Source: Chthoniobacter flavus Ellin428 (GTDB lineage: Bacteria; Verrucomicrobiota; Verrucomicrobiia; Chthoniobacterales; Chthoniobacteraceae). From it: a DNA stretch of 64,000 bases. The translations under genes and the position numbers were made by a program. Below are positions 1 to 11,525 of this stretch, one piece after another (the first letter of the stretch is position 1; each line of letters opens with the position of its first letter). The stretch lies in the NCBI RefSeq assembly GCF_000173075.1, contig NZ_ABVL01000002.1:62001-126000 (forward strand), read 5' to 3'. The notes below the pieces were generated by a model. The model was not told the origin of the DNA. It worked only from the letters and a program-made list of their open reading frames with translations, and ran no database searches.

Positions 1-32
1 CCTCTCTTTTTGGGCATCGCTACGGGACGCAG

Positions 33-57
33 GGCGACTAGGAAGTCGCCCCTCCCA
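33..57. repeat. Dispersed palindromic element, copy 1
   Basis: On the minus strand this 25-mer reads TGGGAGGGGCGA, then CTTCCTA, then GTCGCC. It shares its fixed outer bases and the following CTGCGT with both arms of the inverted repeat at 9255-9351; only the central seven bases differ. Internally it contains a perfect 8-bp hairpin (GGGCGACT at 32-39 and AGTCGCCC at 44-51, 4-nt loop). I see no gene in bases 1-215, which otherwise form the upstream region of the first CDS. Confidence 0.6.
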
Positions 58-215
58 GTTGAGCCGCGGCCGACCTCTTCACTATTCCTGAAACCGACAA
101 AAAGATGTGGGTAATGCTCAGAGTCCTCTACCGCTTTGGGACACAACTTTCGAAAGCGCCAGCGGACTGGCGCGCTCCAAAACGCAAGCGACTGCCTGGC
201 GCTAGCTTTTAGCAG

Positions 216-833
216 ATGCTCCCGATGATGCGTTGCCAGCGGCGCGTGCTTGGTGAAGTAGCCGCGGAGCCGTCAGCCACGATATGGCAGGGGATCGAAG
301 CGCACCCGTTTACCCTCGCCGCAGATGGCCGCGCTCCGCAGCAGGGCACGATGGTCAAGTCGGTCTGGAATGCCGCTGAGTGGCGCGTGCTGTTTGAAGT
401 CGCCGATACGCATGTGTGGGCGACGTCGACGGAGCGCGGAGCCATGCTCTACGAGGAGGAAGTGGTCGAGGTCTTCGTCGATCCGTTCGGCGATTTGGAG
501 CACTATTTCGAGATCGAATTAAACCCTCTGAATGCCGTCCTCGAGGTCGTGGCACGGCGGAGTCGCAGCGGTTACAAAAAGGATTTTGCCTGGCGCTGTG
601 AGGACCTGCGCACGGCGGCGAGACGGACATCGACCGGTTGGTGCGGAGAACTCGCCATCCCTTTCCGCAGCCTGGTCGCCGAACCGCCTGTGGTCGGGGC
701 GAAATGGCGGGCAAACTTTTGCCGCATCGACCGTCCGCCGGGAGTGGAGCGTGAACTCACTGCATGGTCCTCACCGCGTCGCGCCAATTTTCACACCCCC
801 GAGCGATTCGGTTACGTCGAGTTTGTCGGCTAA
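216..833 (+). CDS. CBM9-like (carbohydrate-binding family 9-like) domain protein
   Basis: The 205-residue protein resembles the stand-alone CBM9-like beta-sandwich proteins. It has the pattern of an aromatic-rich strand followed by an acidic turn (VVEVFVDPFGD) and then the YFEIELNPLNAVLEV strand near residues 88-115, and it ends in a typical FHTPERFGYVEF strand. No catalytic residues are expected; the family binds sugars or is of unknown role. There is no obvious signal peptide from the ATG at 216, though ATGs at 225 and 228 are possible starts. It stands alone, about 110 bp upstream of the acetyl-CoA synthetase gene and on the same strand. The family call rests on pattern recognition only. 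Confidence 0.7.
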   Translation: MLPMMRCQRRVLGEVAAEPSATIWQGIEAHPFTLAADGRAPQQGTMVKSVWNAAEWRVLFEVADTHVWATSTERGAMLYEEEVVEVFVDPFGDLEHYFEIELNPLNAVLEVVARRSRSGYKKDFAWRCEDLRTAARRTSTGWCGELAIPFRSLVAEPPVVGAKWRANFCRIDRPPGVERELTAWSSPRRANFHTPERFGYVEFVG

Positions 834-940
834 CCAATCGGAGCGGGAAAGGGGATGTTGGTGTTGGATGTTTTTCACAAATCCTTGTCGCCCGCGCGCC
901 ACGCTGCTAGCACAGGCACTCTCTCTTTTCTCCTGACCCC

Positions 941-2890
<1,950 letters not shown>

Positions 2891-3898
2891 GTGAACTACA
2901 TCGCGCCGGGCCTGCGGGAGCTGGGCCGAATTTACAATCGCCAGTATCGCCGAGCTCGCCTCGTGCGGGAGCGGCGCAGGCTGGCGCACATGGAAAGTCA
3001 GCTCGGCCTGCTCGGCTGGCAGCAGGCCGATTTTGGCACCGACGCGCAGTTGCACGTCGATCGCCTCGCCGGCGTCGAGCGGGATCAGGTGCTCTTGACC
3101 AATGAGAGCGCCGCCCTGGGCCTTACCTTGCAGCAACTGGAAGAACGGCGCACCGCCGAGCGGGCGACCTACGAGACGCAGCGCGCGGAACGCATCGCAA
3201 CGCGCGACCCCCTCGTGCCACCGGTGGAGGAGAGCGAGAAGCTGCTAAGCGCCAGGCAGAAAGAGCGCAAGGATGCGGAGGAGCACTTGAACGCCCTGGA
3301 TCGCGAGAAGGTCACCAACGAGGAAAAGTACCGCGAGTTGCTGGCCAAGGGAAACCACACCTCGCAGCAGGAAGCCGAGGTGCAGCGCTTGCGCGCCCGC
3401 GTGATGCTGCTGCCGCAGGAGACCCATGAATGGCATCAAAAGCTCATGGCCACGCAGGTGGAGATTCCCCGGGTGGAGACGGAATTGGAACAGCGCCGGG
3501 CCATGCTCGCCGTGGAGACGGATGCATTGCGGATGCTGGAAAAGAACTTTGCCGAGAGCGACAAGGCATTCGCGGATGAGATCGCCAAACAAAAGCGCGA
3601 CAAGCAGAAGCTGGAGCAGCAGATCAATGCGCTCGAGAAGTCGAAGACGAAGCCGTACCGCGAAATCGGCAGGATCCTAGCCGACCACGGAATCGAGCCC
3701 GCCAATCAACCCGAAGCGCTGGCCGGCGTGCTTGGTCAACGCGGACACATCGCCGCGGAGGAAGCGCAGATCATCGAATCGCTCGAGGCGAGCCGGCGGG
3801 AAAATCCCGTCGAATTGTGGGGCTCATGGTCGCTGCTCTTCACCCTGCTCGTGCTGCTCTGGGGAGTACTCTGGTTCACCCTATTGAGGGGACGATGA
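2891..3898 (+). CDS. Coiled-coil protein with a C-terminal membrane anchor
   Basis: The 335-residue protein is almost entirely heptad-rich charged helix (roughly residues 25-290), followed by one hydrophobic segment at about 312-331 and a short RGR tail. This suggests a tail-anchored, cytoplasm-facing coiled coil. The GTG start directly abuts the acsA stop, suggesting translational coupling. An in-frame ATG at 2990 would remove 33 basic residues and is an alternative. I recognise no enzymatic motif. The gene is probably cotranscribed with the small membrane protein downstream. Function unknown. Confidence 0.75.
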   Translation: MNYIAPGLRELGRIYNRQYRRARLVRERRRLAHMESQLGLLGWQQADFGTDAQLHVDRLAGVERDQVLLTNESAALGLTLQQLEERRTAERATYETQRAERIATRDPLVPPVEESEKLLSARQKERKDAEEHLNALDREKVTNEEKYRELLAKGNHTSQQEAEVQRLRARVMLLPQETHEWHQKLMATQVEIPRVETELEQRRAMLAVETDALRMLEKNFAESDKAFADEIAKQKRDKQKLEQQINALEKSKTKPYREIGRILADHGIEPANQPEALAGVLGQRGHIAAEEAQIIESLEASRRENPVELWGSWSLLFTLLVLLWGVLWFTLLRGR

Positions 3899-3953
3899 GA
3901 TCAACGAGCTTGGCGTGGTGGGCCACGCTGCGGCAAGATTCCTGGGAATCGAA

Positions 3954-4433
3954 ATGAACGAAGCTCCATCCACGGAAAATGCCCCCGAGTTCACGGGCCG
4001 TCCTGCCGCCGTCTACCTCGGTAGCGCACTGCTGCTCGCGTTCTTTCTCGTCCTCGTCTTTGCCTGGCGGGATAACGGGCAGCGGAAGACTTTGGAAACG
4101 ACCGCTGAGTTAACCGCCGTCGGCGACGCACATTATTTCCCGATGCCACCGGTGCCCGCCCCTCCGGTGGAACCACCTTTTCCGGCAGTGGCGGCTTTCC
4201 ACGGCCAGTCGTTATATCTGGCCGATTATCGGAAGCACACATATCAACCTGACGACATGACCCGCGTGGGTGTGACGGACGAGGGCGGCTACATCGTCTA
4301 TCAAGCACCGAAGCGCGAAAAAGATGCCGACGAACGGAAGAAGGGAGAGATGTACTACCTCAGGCTTTCACCGTTGGAATATCTGAAGACTCGCGTGGTG
4401 AAGGCCGGGCAGGAGGAGAAGGAAGCAAAATGA
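3954..4433 (+). CDS. Single-pass membrane protein of unknown function
   Basis: From the ATG at 3954 this is a 159-residue protein with a hydrophilic N-terminus, one transmembrane segment at about residues 19-38 (YLGSALLLAFFLVLVFAW) and a proline-rich linker. A soluble, presumably extracytoplasmic domain follows and ends in a Lys/Glu-rich tail. A GTG at 3915 would add 13 residues. It follows the coiled-coil membrane protein by 55 bp and may act with it. Its TGA stop lies in the left arm of the inverted repeat at 4427-4510. No known family recognised. Confidence 0.65.
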   Translation: MNEAPSTENAPEFTGRPAAVYLGSALLLAFFLVLVFAWRDNGQRKTLETTAELTAVGDAHYFPMPPVPAPPVEPPFPAVAAFHGQSLYLADYRKHTYQPDDMTRVGVTDEGGYIVYQAPKREKDADERKKGEMYYLRLSPLEYLKTRVVKAGQEEKEAK

Positions 4434-4510
4434 CGAATGACGAATGACGATTGCGTCCGATTCGGAGCGTTTTCTCCTTAGTCCTTCGTCATTAGACCTT
4501 CGTCATTTTT
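4427..4510. terminator. Long TGACGAA-word inverted repeat between convergent genes
   Basis: The left arm (4427-4450) repeats the word TGACGAA three times and the right arm (4487-4510) carries its complement TTCGTCA twice, ending in TTTTT. The arms pair imperfectly over about 24 bp. The element lies between two convergent genes: the upstream gene's TGA is within the left arm, and the rodA stop (4510-4512) begins at the last base of the right arm. The likely role is a bidirectional terminator. The same word builds the hairpin at 6566-6626. Confidence 0.7.
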
Positions 4511-5616
4511 CAAGCCAGCGCCTTCCGGTGCACCCAGACACTGTTCACCAAGCCGAGACCGAACATCACCATCACGAGGAACGTGCCGCCGTAGCTGATC
4601 AAGGGCATGGGAATGCCGGTGATGGGCATGAGCGCGATGGTCATGCCGATGTTTTGGTAGACGTGGAAGAAGATCTGGCCGGTGAAGCCGACGGTTAAGA
4701 GCAGGCCTAATTCATCTGCCGCGACATGGGCGGTGAGCAGCATGGTGATGAGCAGCAGACCGAAGATGGAGATGAGCGTCGCCTCCCCGATAAAGCCGAA
4801 TTGCTCGCCGATCGCCGTGTTGATGTAGTCCGTGTGCACGGTGGTGCCGGGGATGAAGCCCTGCTCCACTTGCGTGCCGGTGGCCATGAAGCCCTTGCCC
4901 GAAAAGCCGCCGGAACCGATGGCGATGAGCGCCTGGTTGATCGCCCAGCCGGCGCCCAGTCGATCGATGTCCGGGTCGACGAAGGCGATGATACGCGCCC
5001 GCTGATACGGCTTGAGACCGAAGTTCATTTCCACCGGGATGGCCGCGGCGGCCATGAGCAGCAGGGCGATGATGTAACGCTTCGGCAACCCATTGAGCAT
5101 GAGCATGGCCATGATCGTCGGGATCCACACCAGCGTCATGCCGAGATCGGGTTGCTTGAGAATGAGCAACATCGGGCCGCCGACGATGGCGCCGGTGAAG
5201 ACCAGCTTCAGCATCGGGTGCATCTTGCGGAACTGGCTGAGGAAGAGCCCCACCGTGAGTACGCCGGAGATCACCGCCATCTGCGCCGGTTGGAAGGTGC
5301 CGACGCCGGGCACGCGCAGCCAGCATTTCGCGCCGCCGTGCTCTTCACCCAGGTGTGTGTAGGTGAGGATGAGGAAAAAGACACTGGCGATATACATCGG
5401 CAGCGCCGCCCATTTCACCCAGCGGTAGTCGATGAGGCTGGTCACAATGAAGATGACGATGCCTGCGATGGCCCAGATGAACTGCTTGTGCCAGTATTCA
5501 TCCGTGTGGAAAGCCGAGGCGCTGTAGACAGCGATGACCCCCAGCACACAGAGCGTGAACGCGGTGGCCAGAAGCAGCCAGTTCATGCCAAGCAGTTTTC
5601 GAATCAGTGGAGTCAT
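4510..5616 (-). CDS. rodA: Rod-shape-determining SEDS peptidoglycan polymerase RodA
   Basis: This is a 368-residue multi-spanning SEDS (FtsW/RodA/SpoVE) protein, of the usual length. The families polymerise lipid II glycan strands with a class B penicillin-binding protein during cell elongation. It shows the conserved KQPDLGMT segment with the catalytic-site aspartate, GSGGFSGKG, and the C-terminal MPITGIPMPLISYGGT signature that favours RodA over FtsW. About ten hydrophobic segments are evident. Its PBP2 partner (mrdA) and mreBCD are not seen upstream; the adjacent upstream gene is an OppF-like ATPase. The start at 5616 gives MTPLIRKLLGMNW, the expected short cytoplasmic N-terminus. Confidence 0.95.
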   Translation of the reverse strand: MTPLIRKLLGMNWLLLATAFTLCVLGVIAVYSASAFHTDEYWHKQFIWAIAGIVIFIVTSLIDYRWVKWAALPMYIASVFFLILTYTHLGEEHGGAKCWLRVPGVGTFQPAQMAVISGVLTVGLFLSQFRKMHPMLKLVFTGAIVGGPMLLILKQPDLGMTLVWIPTIMAMLMLNGLPKRYIIALLLMAAAAIPVEMNFGLKPYQRARIIAFVDPDIDRLGAGWAINQALIAIGSGGFSGKGFMATGTQVEQGFIPGTTVHTDYINTAIGEQFGFIGEATLISIFGLLLITMLLTAHVAADELGLLLTVGFTGQIFFHVYQNIGMTIALMPITGIPMPLISYGGTFLVMVMFGLGLVNSVWVHRKALA

Positions 5617-5761
5617 GCGGAAAAGAGGAGCGCCGACAGTGCGATCACCGGGGAATTAACCGTGCTCCGGGGCATTGTCGAGGGGAATGAGAATGACGAA
5701 AAGTCGGGCGAGGAGGGTGGATCGTATCATCCCAGGCGACGGATCGCAGGCCCGGGCGGAA

Positions 5762-6562
5762 TTATACCCCGATGCGGCGCAAATCGGGCACCGCCGCGAG
5801 GAGCTTTTTCGTATACTCGTGCTGCGGGTTTTCGTAGATGGCCTCCGCGGAGGCGGCTTCCACGATCTTGCCGCGATACATCACCAGCACCTGGTCGCTC
5901 ATGTGTTCCACCACCGCGAGGTCGTGGGCGATGAAGAGATAGGTGAGGCCGAGCTCTTCCTGAAGGTCCTGCAGCAAGTTGACGATCTGGGCCTGCACGC
6001 TCACGTCCAGCGCGCTGACCGGTTCGTCGCAGACGATGAACTTCGGCTTCACCGCCAAGGCACGGGCGATGCCGATACGCTGCCGCTGGCCGCCGCTGAA
6101 TTCATGCGGATAGCGCTCCATCATTTCCGGCTTGAGGCCGACCTGCTTGAGTAATTCCGCCACGCGGTCGCGCCGGGCGCTGCGGTTCATCTCCGGGAAA
6201 TGGATCTCCAGCGCCTCGCCAATGATCTGCACGATGGTATGGCGGGGGTTCAGCGAGCCGAAGGGATCCTGAAAGATCATCTGCATCTCGCGTCGCAGCG
6301 GACGGAACTCGTCCTCCGACATCGGCAGGATGTCCTTGCCTTCAAACATCACTTCGCCCGAAGTCGCCGGAATCAGTTTGAGCAGTGTCTTGCCAATGGT
6401 CGACTTACCGCTGCCGCTCTCACCCACCAGTCCTACTGTCGTGCCCTCCTCGACATCGAAGCTGACATCATCGACGGCCTTGATGTCATCGATATGGCTA
6501 CGAAAGACGCCGCCAGTGACCGGGAACCACGTGCGAAGATTGCGAACGGAGAGGAGGGGCAT
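5762..6562 (-). CDS. Oligopeptide/dipeptide ABC transporter ATP-binding protein (OppF/DppF type)
   Basis: The 266-residue ATPase has Walker [16 protein letters not shown], the Q-loop [11 protein letters not shown] (the OppF-type DPFGSLNPR variant), signature [15 protein letters not shown], Walker [13 protein letters not shown], and the H-loop IAHDL. It powers import of peptides or nickel through a two-permease, two-ATPase complex. The C-terminal oligo-binding extension found in many OppF proteins is short here. No permease or OppD partner is visible in this window, so it may be the 3' end of an operon interrupted by rearrangement, or serve transporters encoded elsewhere. A hairpin separates it from thiG upstream. 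Confidence 0.9.
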   Translation of the reverse strand: MPLLSVRNLRTWFPVTGGVFRSHIDDIKAVDDVSFDVEEGTTVGLVGESGSGKSTIGKTLLKLIPATSGEVMFEGKDILPMSEDEFRPLRREMQMIFQDPFGSLNPRHTIVQIIGEALEIHFPEMNRSARRDRVAELLKQVGLKPEMMERYPHEFSGGQRQRIGIARALAVKPKFIVCDEPVSALDVSVQAQIVNLLQDLQEELGLTYLFIAHDLAVVEHMSDQVLVMYRGKIVEAASAEAIYENPQHEYTKKLLAAVPDLRRIGV

Positions 6563-6565
6563 GGG

Positions 6566-6626
6566 AATGACGAATGACGGATGACGAATGACGAAGGAAG
6601 CCCGAATTATTCCTTCTTCGTCATAG
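6566..6626. repeat. TGACGAA-word inverted repeat between thiG and the ABC ATPase gene
   Basis: The left side (6566-6600) carries four TGACGAA/TGACGGA words ending in GACGAAGGAAG. The right side (6609-6626) carries its complement, CTTCTTCGTCAT. It shares words with the element at 4427-4510. It lies between codirectional minus-strand genes and could attenuate or terminate thiG transcription. Confidence 0.6.
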
Positions 6627-6633
6627 GATGGTT

Positions 6634-7425
6634 CTATTGGCTCAGAAACGCCGTCAACGGACTGGTCGGCGAAGCCGTATCCAGCTCCGAGCCGAGGCCG
6701 AGGAGGAACGCTTCGCGGCCCGCCTCGACTGCCATCTTGAAGGCGCGGCCCATCCGCGAAGGATCGGGTGCAATGGCGATGGCGGTATTCACCAGCACGG
6801 CATCCGCGCCCATTTCCAACGCTTCGGCCGCCTGGCTCGGGGCGCCGAGGCCCGCGTCAACCACCACCGGCACGGTCGCTTGTTCGATAATGATCTCAAT
6901 CTGCGCCCGGGTCTCGATGCCGCGGTTGCTCCCGATCGGTGAACCGAGCGGCATCACCGTAGCGGTGCCAACATCCTGCAGTCGCTTGGCCAGCACCGGG
7001 TCGGCGTTGATGTAGGGCAGCACCGTGAAGCCTTCGCGCACGAGTTGCTCGGCGGCCTTGAGCGTCTCGATGGGGTCGGGGAGCAGGTAGCGCGGGTCCG
7101 GGTGAATCTCCAGCTTCACCCATTTCGGCAATCCCGCCGCAGCAGCGAGGCGGGCGAGGCGCACCGCTTCCTCGGCGTTCAACGCGCCACTGGTATTCGG
7201 CAGGAGCAGGTATTTCTTCGGGTCAATGAAATCGAGGATGTTGGCGAAAGGATCGCCCTTGCCGGTCAGGTCCGCGCGGCGCAGGGCTACTGTAACGATC
7301 TCGCAACCACTGGCTTCCAGCGCGGAGGCCATCGCTTCATTCGATGAAAATTTGCCTGTGCCCAAGAGCAGGCGGGAATGAAATTCGCGGCCGGCGATGA
7401 GCAGGGGATCTGGCGTATTGGGCAT
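6634..7425 (-). CDS. thiG: Thiazole synthase ThiG
   Basis: ThiG forms the thiazole phosphate moiety of thiamine from deoxyxylulose 5-phosphate, dehydroglycine and ThiS-thiocarboxylate. The protein (263 residues from the ATG at 7425) is a TIM-barrel with the family's GTGKF start, the [15 protein letters not shown] segment containing the Schiff-base lysine, [12 protein letters not shown] and [30 protein letters not shown] near the phosphate site. A GTG at 7455 could add ten residues. thiS, thiF and thiH are not adjacent, and no TPP riboswitch was recognised in the 94-bp divergent gap towards yqgE. Confidence 0.95.
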   Translation of the reverse strand: MPNTPDPLLIAGREFHSRLLLGTGKFSSNEAMASALEASGCEIVTVALRRADLTGKGDPFANILDFIDPKKYLLLPNTSGALNAEEAVRLARLAAAAGLPKWVKLEIHPDPRYLLPDPIETLKAAEQLVREGFTVLPYINADPVLAKRLQDVGTATVMPLGSPIGSNRGIETRAQIEIIIEQATVPVVVDAGLGAPSQAAEALEMGADAVLVNTAIAIAPDPSRMGRAFKMAVEAGREAFLLGLGSELDTASPTSPLTAFLSQ

Positions 7426-7519
7426 GTCGGCGGCGACCGTAATGGAAGACCGCACGCATTTCCACTCCCGACGTAAGGAGAAAACTTGCGGATTTCTAAG
7501 GTGTTCTTAACTTTTAGTC

Positions 7520-8080
7520 GTGCGCGAATTTGCCTCATCTTCGATCAGCCTGGCGGGATCGCTGCTCATCGCGCACCCCGGATTGCTCGATCCGAATTTC
7601 CGCCGGTCGGTGCTCTTCATTTCGAGCAACGATGCGCAGGAAGGTTCCTTCGGACTCATCATCAATCGTCCCGCCAGCCGCACCGTGGCCGAATTGCTGC
7701 CGAACAAAGACCTCGGGATGCTCAGCCGCGTCCCGGTGTTCCTCGGCGGCCCCGTGGCCACGGATCAACTCGTCTTCGCCGCCTTTCAGTGGCACGAAGA
7801 AACCGAGCGGATGGTCTGCCGTCCGCATCTCGTCATCGATGAAGCCGCCGAGATCGTGCATGACGAAACCACCATCGTGCGCGCCTTTGTCGGCTATGCC
7901 GGTTGGAGCAAGGGCCAGCTCGAGGGCGAACTCGCGCAGCGCACCTGGCTGGTCCGCCCCGCCGCGCGCGATACCCTGGACCTGGAGCGTTGCCCCACGC
8001 TCTGGCGTGAAATCACCAGCACCTTTGGCCCTTGGTTCCGGCTGCTCGCCGAGGCGCCAGACGATACGACCTCGAATTAA
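7520..8080 (+). CDS. UPF0301/YqgE (AlgH-like) family protein
   Basis: This 186-residue protein matches the YqgE/AlgH (DUF179) family, with the SLLIAHPGLLDPNFRRSV opening, EGSFGLIINRPASRTV, VFLGGPVATDQL and the C-terminal AGWSKGQLEGEL motif. The family is widespread; its molecular role is unsettled. The start is a GTG at 7520. It runs divergently from thiG and ends 5 bp before the ald ATG, so the two are probably cotranscribed. Confidence 0.9.
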   Translation: MREFASSSISLAGSLLIAHPGLLDPNFRRSVLFISSNDAQEGSFGLIINRPASRTVAELLPNKDLGMLSRVPVFLGGPVATDQLVFAAFQWHEETERMVCRPHLVIDEAAEIVHDETTIVRAFVGYAGWSKGQLEGELAQRTWLVRPAARDTLDLERCPTLWREITSTFGPWFRLLAEAPDDTTSN

Positions 8081-8085
8081 AAATC

Positions 8086-9213
8086 ATGATTGTTGGCGTT
8101 CCGAAGGAGATCAAAGCGCAGGAGAACCGCGTCGGCCTGTTGCCATCCGCAATTTATCAACTCGTCCAGCGCGGACACAAGGTGCTCGCGGAGAAAAGTG
8201 CCGGGGTCGGTGCCGGTTATCCCGATGAAGAATATGTCCGGGCCGGCGCGGAACTCGTCAACAAACACGCCGAGATCTTCGAGCGCGCCGACATGGTGGT
8301 GAAAGTGAAGGAGCCGCTCCCCGAGGAATATGGACTCCTCCGCGAAGGCCAGATTCTTTTCACCTACCTGCATCTCGCCGCGAGCAAGCCGCTCACCGAG
8401 GCGCTGGTGAAATCGCGCGTTACCGCCATCGCTTACGAAACGGTGGAGGTGAATCGCCGTCTGCCATTGCTCGAGCCCATGAGTGAGATTGCCGGCCGCA
8501 TGTCCATCATCGTGGGCGGCTATTTCCTGGCGAAACATTGTGGCGGAAAAGGGGTGCTTCTCGGTGGCGTGCCGGGAGTGTTGCCGGGCAAGGTCATCGT
8601 CATTGGTGGCGGCACTGCCGGGGTGAATGCCGCCCGCATGGCCACTGGACTCGGTGCGGATGTGACCATTCTCGAGGTCGACGTGGAGCGGATGCGTTTC
8701 CTCGACATCACCATGCACACCGCGCACACGCTGTATTCCAGCCCCGCGCATGTCACCGAGCTGTTGCCCTCGGTTGACCTGCTCATCGGCGCCGTGCTCG
8801 TGCCGGGAGCGAAGGCACCGAAGCTCATCAGTCGTGACATGCTCAAGCTCATGAAACCGGGCAGCGTGCTCGTGGACATCGCCATCGACCAGGGCGGCTG
8901 CGTGGAAACTTCCCACCCGACCACGCACGAGAAGCCGACCTTCGTCGAGGAAGACGTCATCCACTATTGCGTGGCTAACATGCCCGCCGCCTACGCGCGC
9001 ACCGCCACGCAGGCGCTCACCAATGTCACCTCGCGCTATGTCGAGTTACTCGCCGACCACGGCGTCCCCGGCGCCTTCCACCGCGACCCGCACCTCCTCG
9101 GCGGCCTGAATCTCATCGATGGCCACATCACGCTCAAAGCCGTCGCCGAAGCGCACAACCTGCCGTTCATGGATTACGGTAAGGGCTCGGGCATTCCGCC
9201 GCTGCGGTTGTAA
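8086..9213 (+). CDS. ald: Alanine dehydrogenase
   Basis: The 375-residue enzyme catalyses the NAD-dependent interconversion of L-alanine with pyruvate and ammonia. It begins with the signature [20 protein letters not shown] and has [35 protein letters not shown] and a Rossmann loop [20 protein letters not shown]. The substrate-site region [19 protein letters not shown] and the C-terminal [16 protein letters not shown] follow. Length and motifs match Ald rather than pyridine-nucleotide transhydrogenase alpha. The start ATG at 8086 follows the yqgE stop by 5 bp. The gene is followed by the hairpin at 9255-9351. Confidence 0.96.
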   Translation: MIVGVPKEIKAQENRVGLLPSAIYQLVQRGHKVLAEKSAGVGAGYPDEEYVRAGAELVNKHAEIFERADMVVKVKEPLPEEYGLLREGQILFTYLHLAASKPLTEALVKSRVTAIAYETVEVNRRLPLLEPMSEIAGRMSIIVGGYFLAKHCGGKGVLLGGVPGVLPGKVIVIGGGTAGVNAARMATGLGADVTILEVDVERMRFLDITMHTAHTLYSSPAHVTELLPSVDLLIGAVLVPGAKAPKLISRDMLKLMKPGSVLVDIAIDQGGCVETSHPTTHEKPTFVEEDVIHYCVANMPAAYARTATQALTNVTSRYVELLADHGVPGAFHRDPHLLGGLNLIDGHITLKAVAEAHNLPFMDYGKGSGIPPLRL

Positions 9214-9254
9214 AAGAAGTGTCGAAAGAATGTGGGTGCGCGGCCGCGGTTTCT

Positions 9255-9351
9255 TGGGAGGGGCGATCTCCAGGTCGCCCTGCGTTGTGTAGCAACGCCC
9301 CGAAAAATCGGGCGCTGATTTCGGTCGGCGACCTGGAGATCGCCGCTCCCA
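9255..9351. repeat. Dispersed palindromic element, copies 2 and 3 (inverted pair)
   Basis: Two 25-bp arms (9255-9279 and 9327-9351) are reverse complements with one mismatch. Each arm has the frame GGGAG-N-GGCGA, then seven bases, then TCGCC, the same frame as the copy at 33-57. The 47-bp centre contains CCCGAAAAATCGGG, another small hairpin. It lies between the convergent ald gene and the small membrane-protein gene and probably terminates both. Confidence 0.75.
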
Positions 9352-9429
9352 GAGCGCCTTCCGCAGCAGCGTTCAAGTGCCGTGAATAAAGGTCAGGGCA
9401 TTGAACCCGGTCCGACTTCTCAGTGAGGA

Positions 9430-9867
9430 CTATAGCGTGCCCGCTGGCGCCGCTACTTCCCGCACCAATTTACCTGCGATCCAGAACTTGCGTATCTCGC
9501 TGAGAACGAAGCCAATTCCGAGGATCCAAAAGAACGGAATCCAAATATGGCGATGGTGTTCCGGTGAGAGGTAAAAGCCACTGATGAAAATGAAACCGGC
9601 CCAGGTAAGAAAGATCCACAGGCCCCAGCTTCGCCAGGAAAGCGGCTTGGGCGTCGGATATCCAGGCGTCCGTTCGCACCACCTCCGCAGCAAGAGCATA
9701 GGAATGTAGGAAACGAGCAAGACGAAGGGAAAAGGCCAGTGCTGATAGTGAAGAAGAAACCAAAGTAATGCGACGATCGCGGTCAAACCAACCCACGAGA
9801 GAACGATGCGCCATCGCGCGCCACGGATGACCGCTTTTTCTTCGGCAGTGGGTTCCGGAAGTGTCAT
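9430..9867 (-). CDS. Small multi-spanning membrane protein, unknown function
   Basis: The 145-residue protein has a polar N-terminus and four predicted hydrophobic segments (about residues 21-39, 47-60, 83-100 and 109-126). Trp/Phe-rich stretches include WGLWIFLTWAGFIF. No catalytic or family motif was recognised. It is a single gene converging on ald, with its start ATG at 9867, 249 bp from the divergent dctA-like gene. Confidence 0.65.
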   Translation of the reverse strand: MTLPEPTAEEKAVIRGARWRIVLSWVGLTAIVALLWFLLHYQHWPFPFVLLVSYIPMLLLRRWCERTPGYPTPKPLSWRSWGLWIFLTWAGFIFISGFYLSPEHHRHIWIPFFWILGIGFVLSEIRKFWIAGKLVREVAAPAGTL

Positions 9868-9941
9868 TGCGTCGCCCGGAGGAATCCGGATTTTCCTTGG
9901 GGGTGCAAGCCTTCATTAGAAGGGCAGAAAGAGATGCGTTG

Positions 9942-10009
9942 GCCCGCGAATGACAGAGATGGCACGAATGAAAGGCACCCTATTCGTGTCATTTGTGTAA
10001 TTTGCGGGC
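9942..10009. repeat. Inverted repeat with CACGAAT core in a divergent gap
   Basis: GCCCGC at 9942-9947 pairs with GCGGGC at 10004-10009, and CACGAAT at 9963-9969 pairs with ATTCGTG at 9982-9988; the material between pairs partly. It resembles the other word-type hairpins here but lies between divergent genes, so a terminator role is less obvious. Confidence 0.55.
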
Positions 10010-10045
10010 GCTTTTCGCAATCTCTTGGAACCGCGGCAGGTTTTG

Positions 10046-10064
10046 TTGGTTCAAATTGAACCAA
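10046..10064. promoter_or_regulatory. Perfect palindrome upstream of the dicarboxylate carrier gene
   Basis: TTGGTTCAA-A-TTGAACCAA is a perfect 9-bp-arm palindrome around one central A, ending 52 bp before the carrier's ATG. Size and placement fit a dimeric repressor or activator operator. A related pattern (TGGTCAA / TTGACCA) precedes the GntR/LacI hybrid regulator at 22642, which makes that regulator family one candidate. No binding evidence exists. Confidence 0.6.
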
Positions 10065-10116
10065 TTAACCGCCAGCGCCATTGCCGAATGACGGCAAGTT
10101 GTTCTAGAAGACCCGG

Positions 10117-11430
10117 ATGTCTTCCCCCGCCGTGCGTCTGCCTTGGTATCGCATCCTGTATGTGCAGGTGCTCATTGGCGTGGCGTTGGGTATTCTGATC
10201 GGACACTTTTTTCCGGCCCAAGGGGTGGCGCTGCAGCCGCTGGGCGATGGGTTCATCAAGCTGGTCAAGATGATCATTGCCCCGATCATTTTCTGCACGG
10301 TGACTCATGGCATTGCCGCGATGAGCGACTTGAAGAAACTGGGGCGGATCGGCGGCAAGGCGTTGCTTTACTTCGAGGTCGTGTCGACCTTTGCATTGCT
10401 CATCGGCCTGGTGGTGGTGAATACACTGAAGCCGGGTGAAGGGTTCCAAGCGGGCGCGCTTGATCCGGCGGCGGTCGCCAAGGCGCAACATTTTGCGCAG
10501 CAGGCGCATACGCTGAATACCGTCGATTTTCTGCTGAACATCATCCCCAAGACCTTCCTTGGCGCCTTCACCGGGGACGACTTGCTGCAAGTGCTCCTCG
10601 TGGCCGTGCTCACGGCCTTTGCCATCGGGGCGATGGGAGAACGCGGCAAGCCGATCCTCCACGGCATCGAACTGGCCTCGGAGGTCTTCTTCGGGATCAT
10701 GCGCATCGTGGTGCAACTCGCCCCCATCGGCGCGATGGGCGCCATGGCCTACACCGTGGGCAGCTACGGCCTGGGTGCGCTGCGCAACCTGCTCGAGCTC
10801 ATGCTGGGCTTCTATTTCACGGCTGGCGTATTCGTCATCGTGGTCCTGGGAGCGATCGCCCGGATGTGTGGCTTCTCGATCTTCCGCTTCATCGGCTACA
10901 TCAAGGAAGAGCTGCTGCTGGTTTTGGGGACGAGTTCCTCGGAAACGGCGCTGCCCGGGATGCTGCGCAAGATGCGGGCGCTGGGCTGCGCGGAGAGCAC
11001 GGTGGGGCTGGTCATCCCCACCGGCTACAGCTTCAACCTCGACGGCACGAACATCTACATGACCATGGCCACGCTCTTCCTCGCCCAAGCGACGAATACC
11101 CATCTGAACCTGCGTCAGCAGCTCACCATTTTGGCGGTGGCGATGCTGTCCTCGAAAGGAGCCAGCGCGGTCACCGGAGCGGGCTTTATTACCTTGGCGG
11201 CAACGCTTTCCGTCGTGAAAGAGATCCCGCTCGAATCGCTGGCCATGCTGGTGGGGATCGACCGTTTCATGAGCGAATGCCGGGCCCTGACCAACCTGGT
11301 GGGCAACGGGGTCGCCACGGTGGTGATCAGCCGCTGGGAAAAAGAGGTCACGCCCGAGCAACTCCGCGAGAACCTGCAAGCCAGGCGTTCGATCGCCACA
11401 ACAGTGGAAGAAGAGCCCGCTCCTGTGTAA
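10117..11430 (+). CDS. dctA: Dicarboxylate/amino acid:cation symporter (DctA type)
   Basis: The 437-residue inner-membrane carrier belongs to the DAACS family, which imports C4-dicarboxylates or acidic amino acids with H+ or Na+. Conserved features include [21 protein letters not shown], the serine-rich re-entrant loop [44 protein letters not shown] and the [18 protein letters not shown] transport motif. DctA is favoured by overall pattern; substrate cannot be read from sequence. It is monocistronic, preceded by a palindrome at 10046-10064 that probably controls it. Confidence 0.92.
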   Translation: MSSPAVRLPWYRILYVQVLIGVALGILIGHFFPAQGVALQPLGDGFIKLVKMIIAPIIFCTVTHGIAAMSDLKKLGRIGGKALLYFEVVSTFALLIGLVVVNTLKPGEGFQAGALDPAAVAKAQHFAQQAHTLNTVDFLLNIIPKTFLGAFTGDDLLQVLLVAVLTAFAIGAMGERGKPILHGIELASEVFFGIMRIVVQLAPIGAMGAMAYTVGSYGLGALRNLLELMLGFYFTAGVFVIVVLGAIARMCGFSIFRFIGYIKEELLLVLGTSSSETALPGMLRKMRALGCAESTVGLVIPTGYSFNLDGTNIYMTMATLFLAQATNTHLNLRQQLTILAVAMLSSKGASAVTGAGFITLAATLSVVKEIPLESLAMLVGIDRFMSECRALTNLVGNGVATVVISRWEKEVTPEQLRENLQARRSIATTVEEEPAPV

Positions 11431-11525
11431 AGTGTCAGCGGAGATGTGCTTGAAAACAAAATTTCACATAATTCGAACAGTGCGTAAATCTGGCACGCCG
11501 TGTGCAGCTTTTCGCACTGTTCTCC

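Noticed and set aside
10041-10070. tRNA T-arm-like GGTTCAAATT
   Set aside because: No acceptor, D or anticodon arm could be placed; the sequence is better explained as a palindromic operator.
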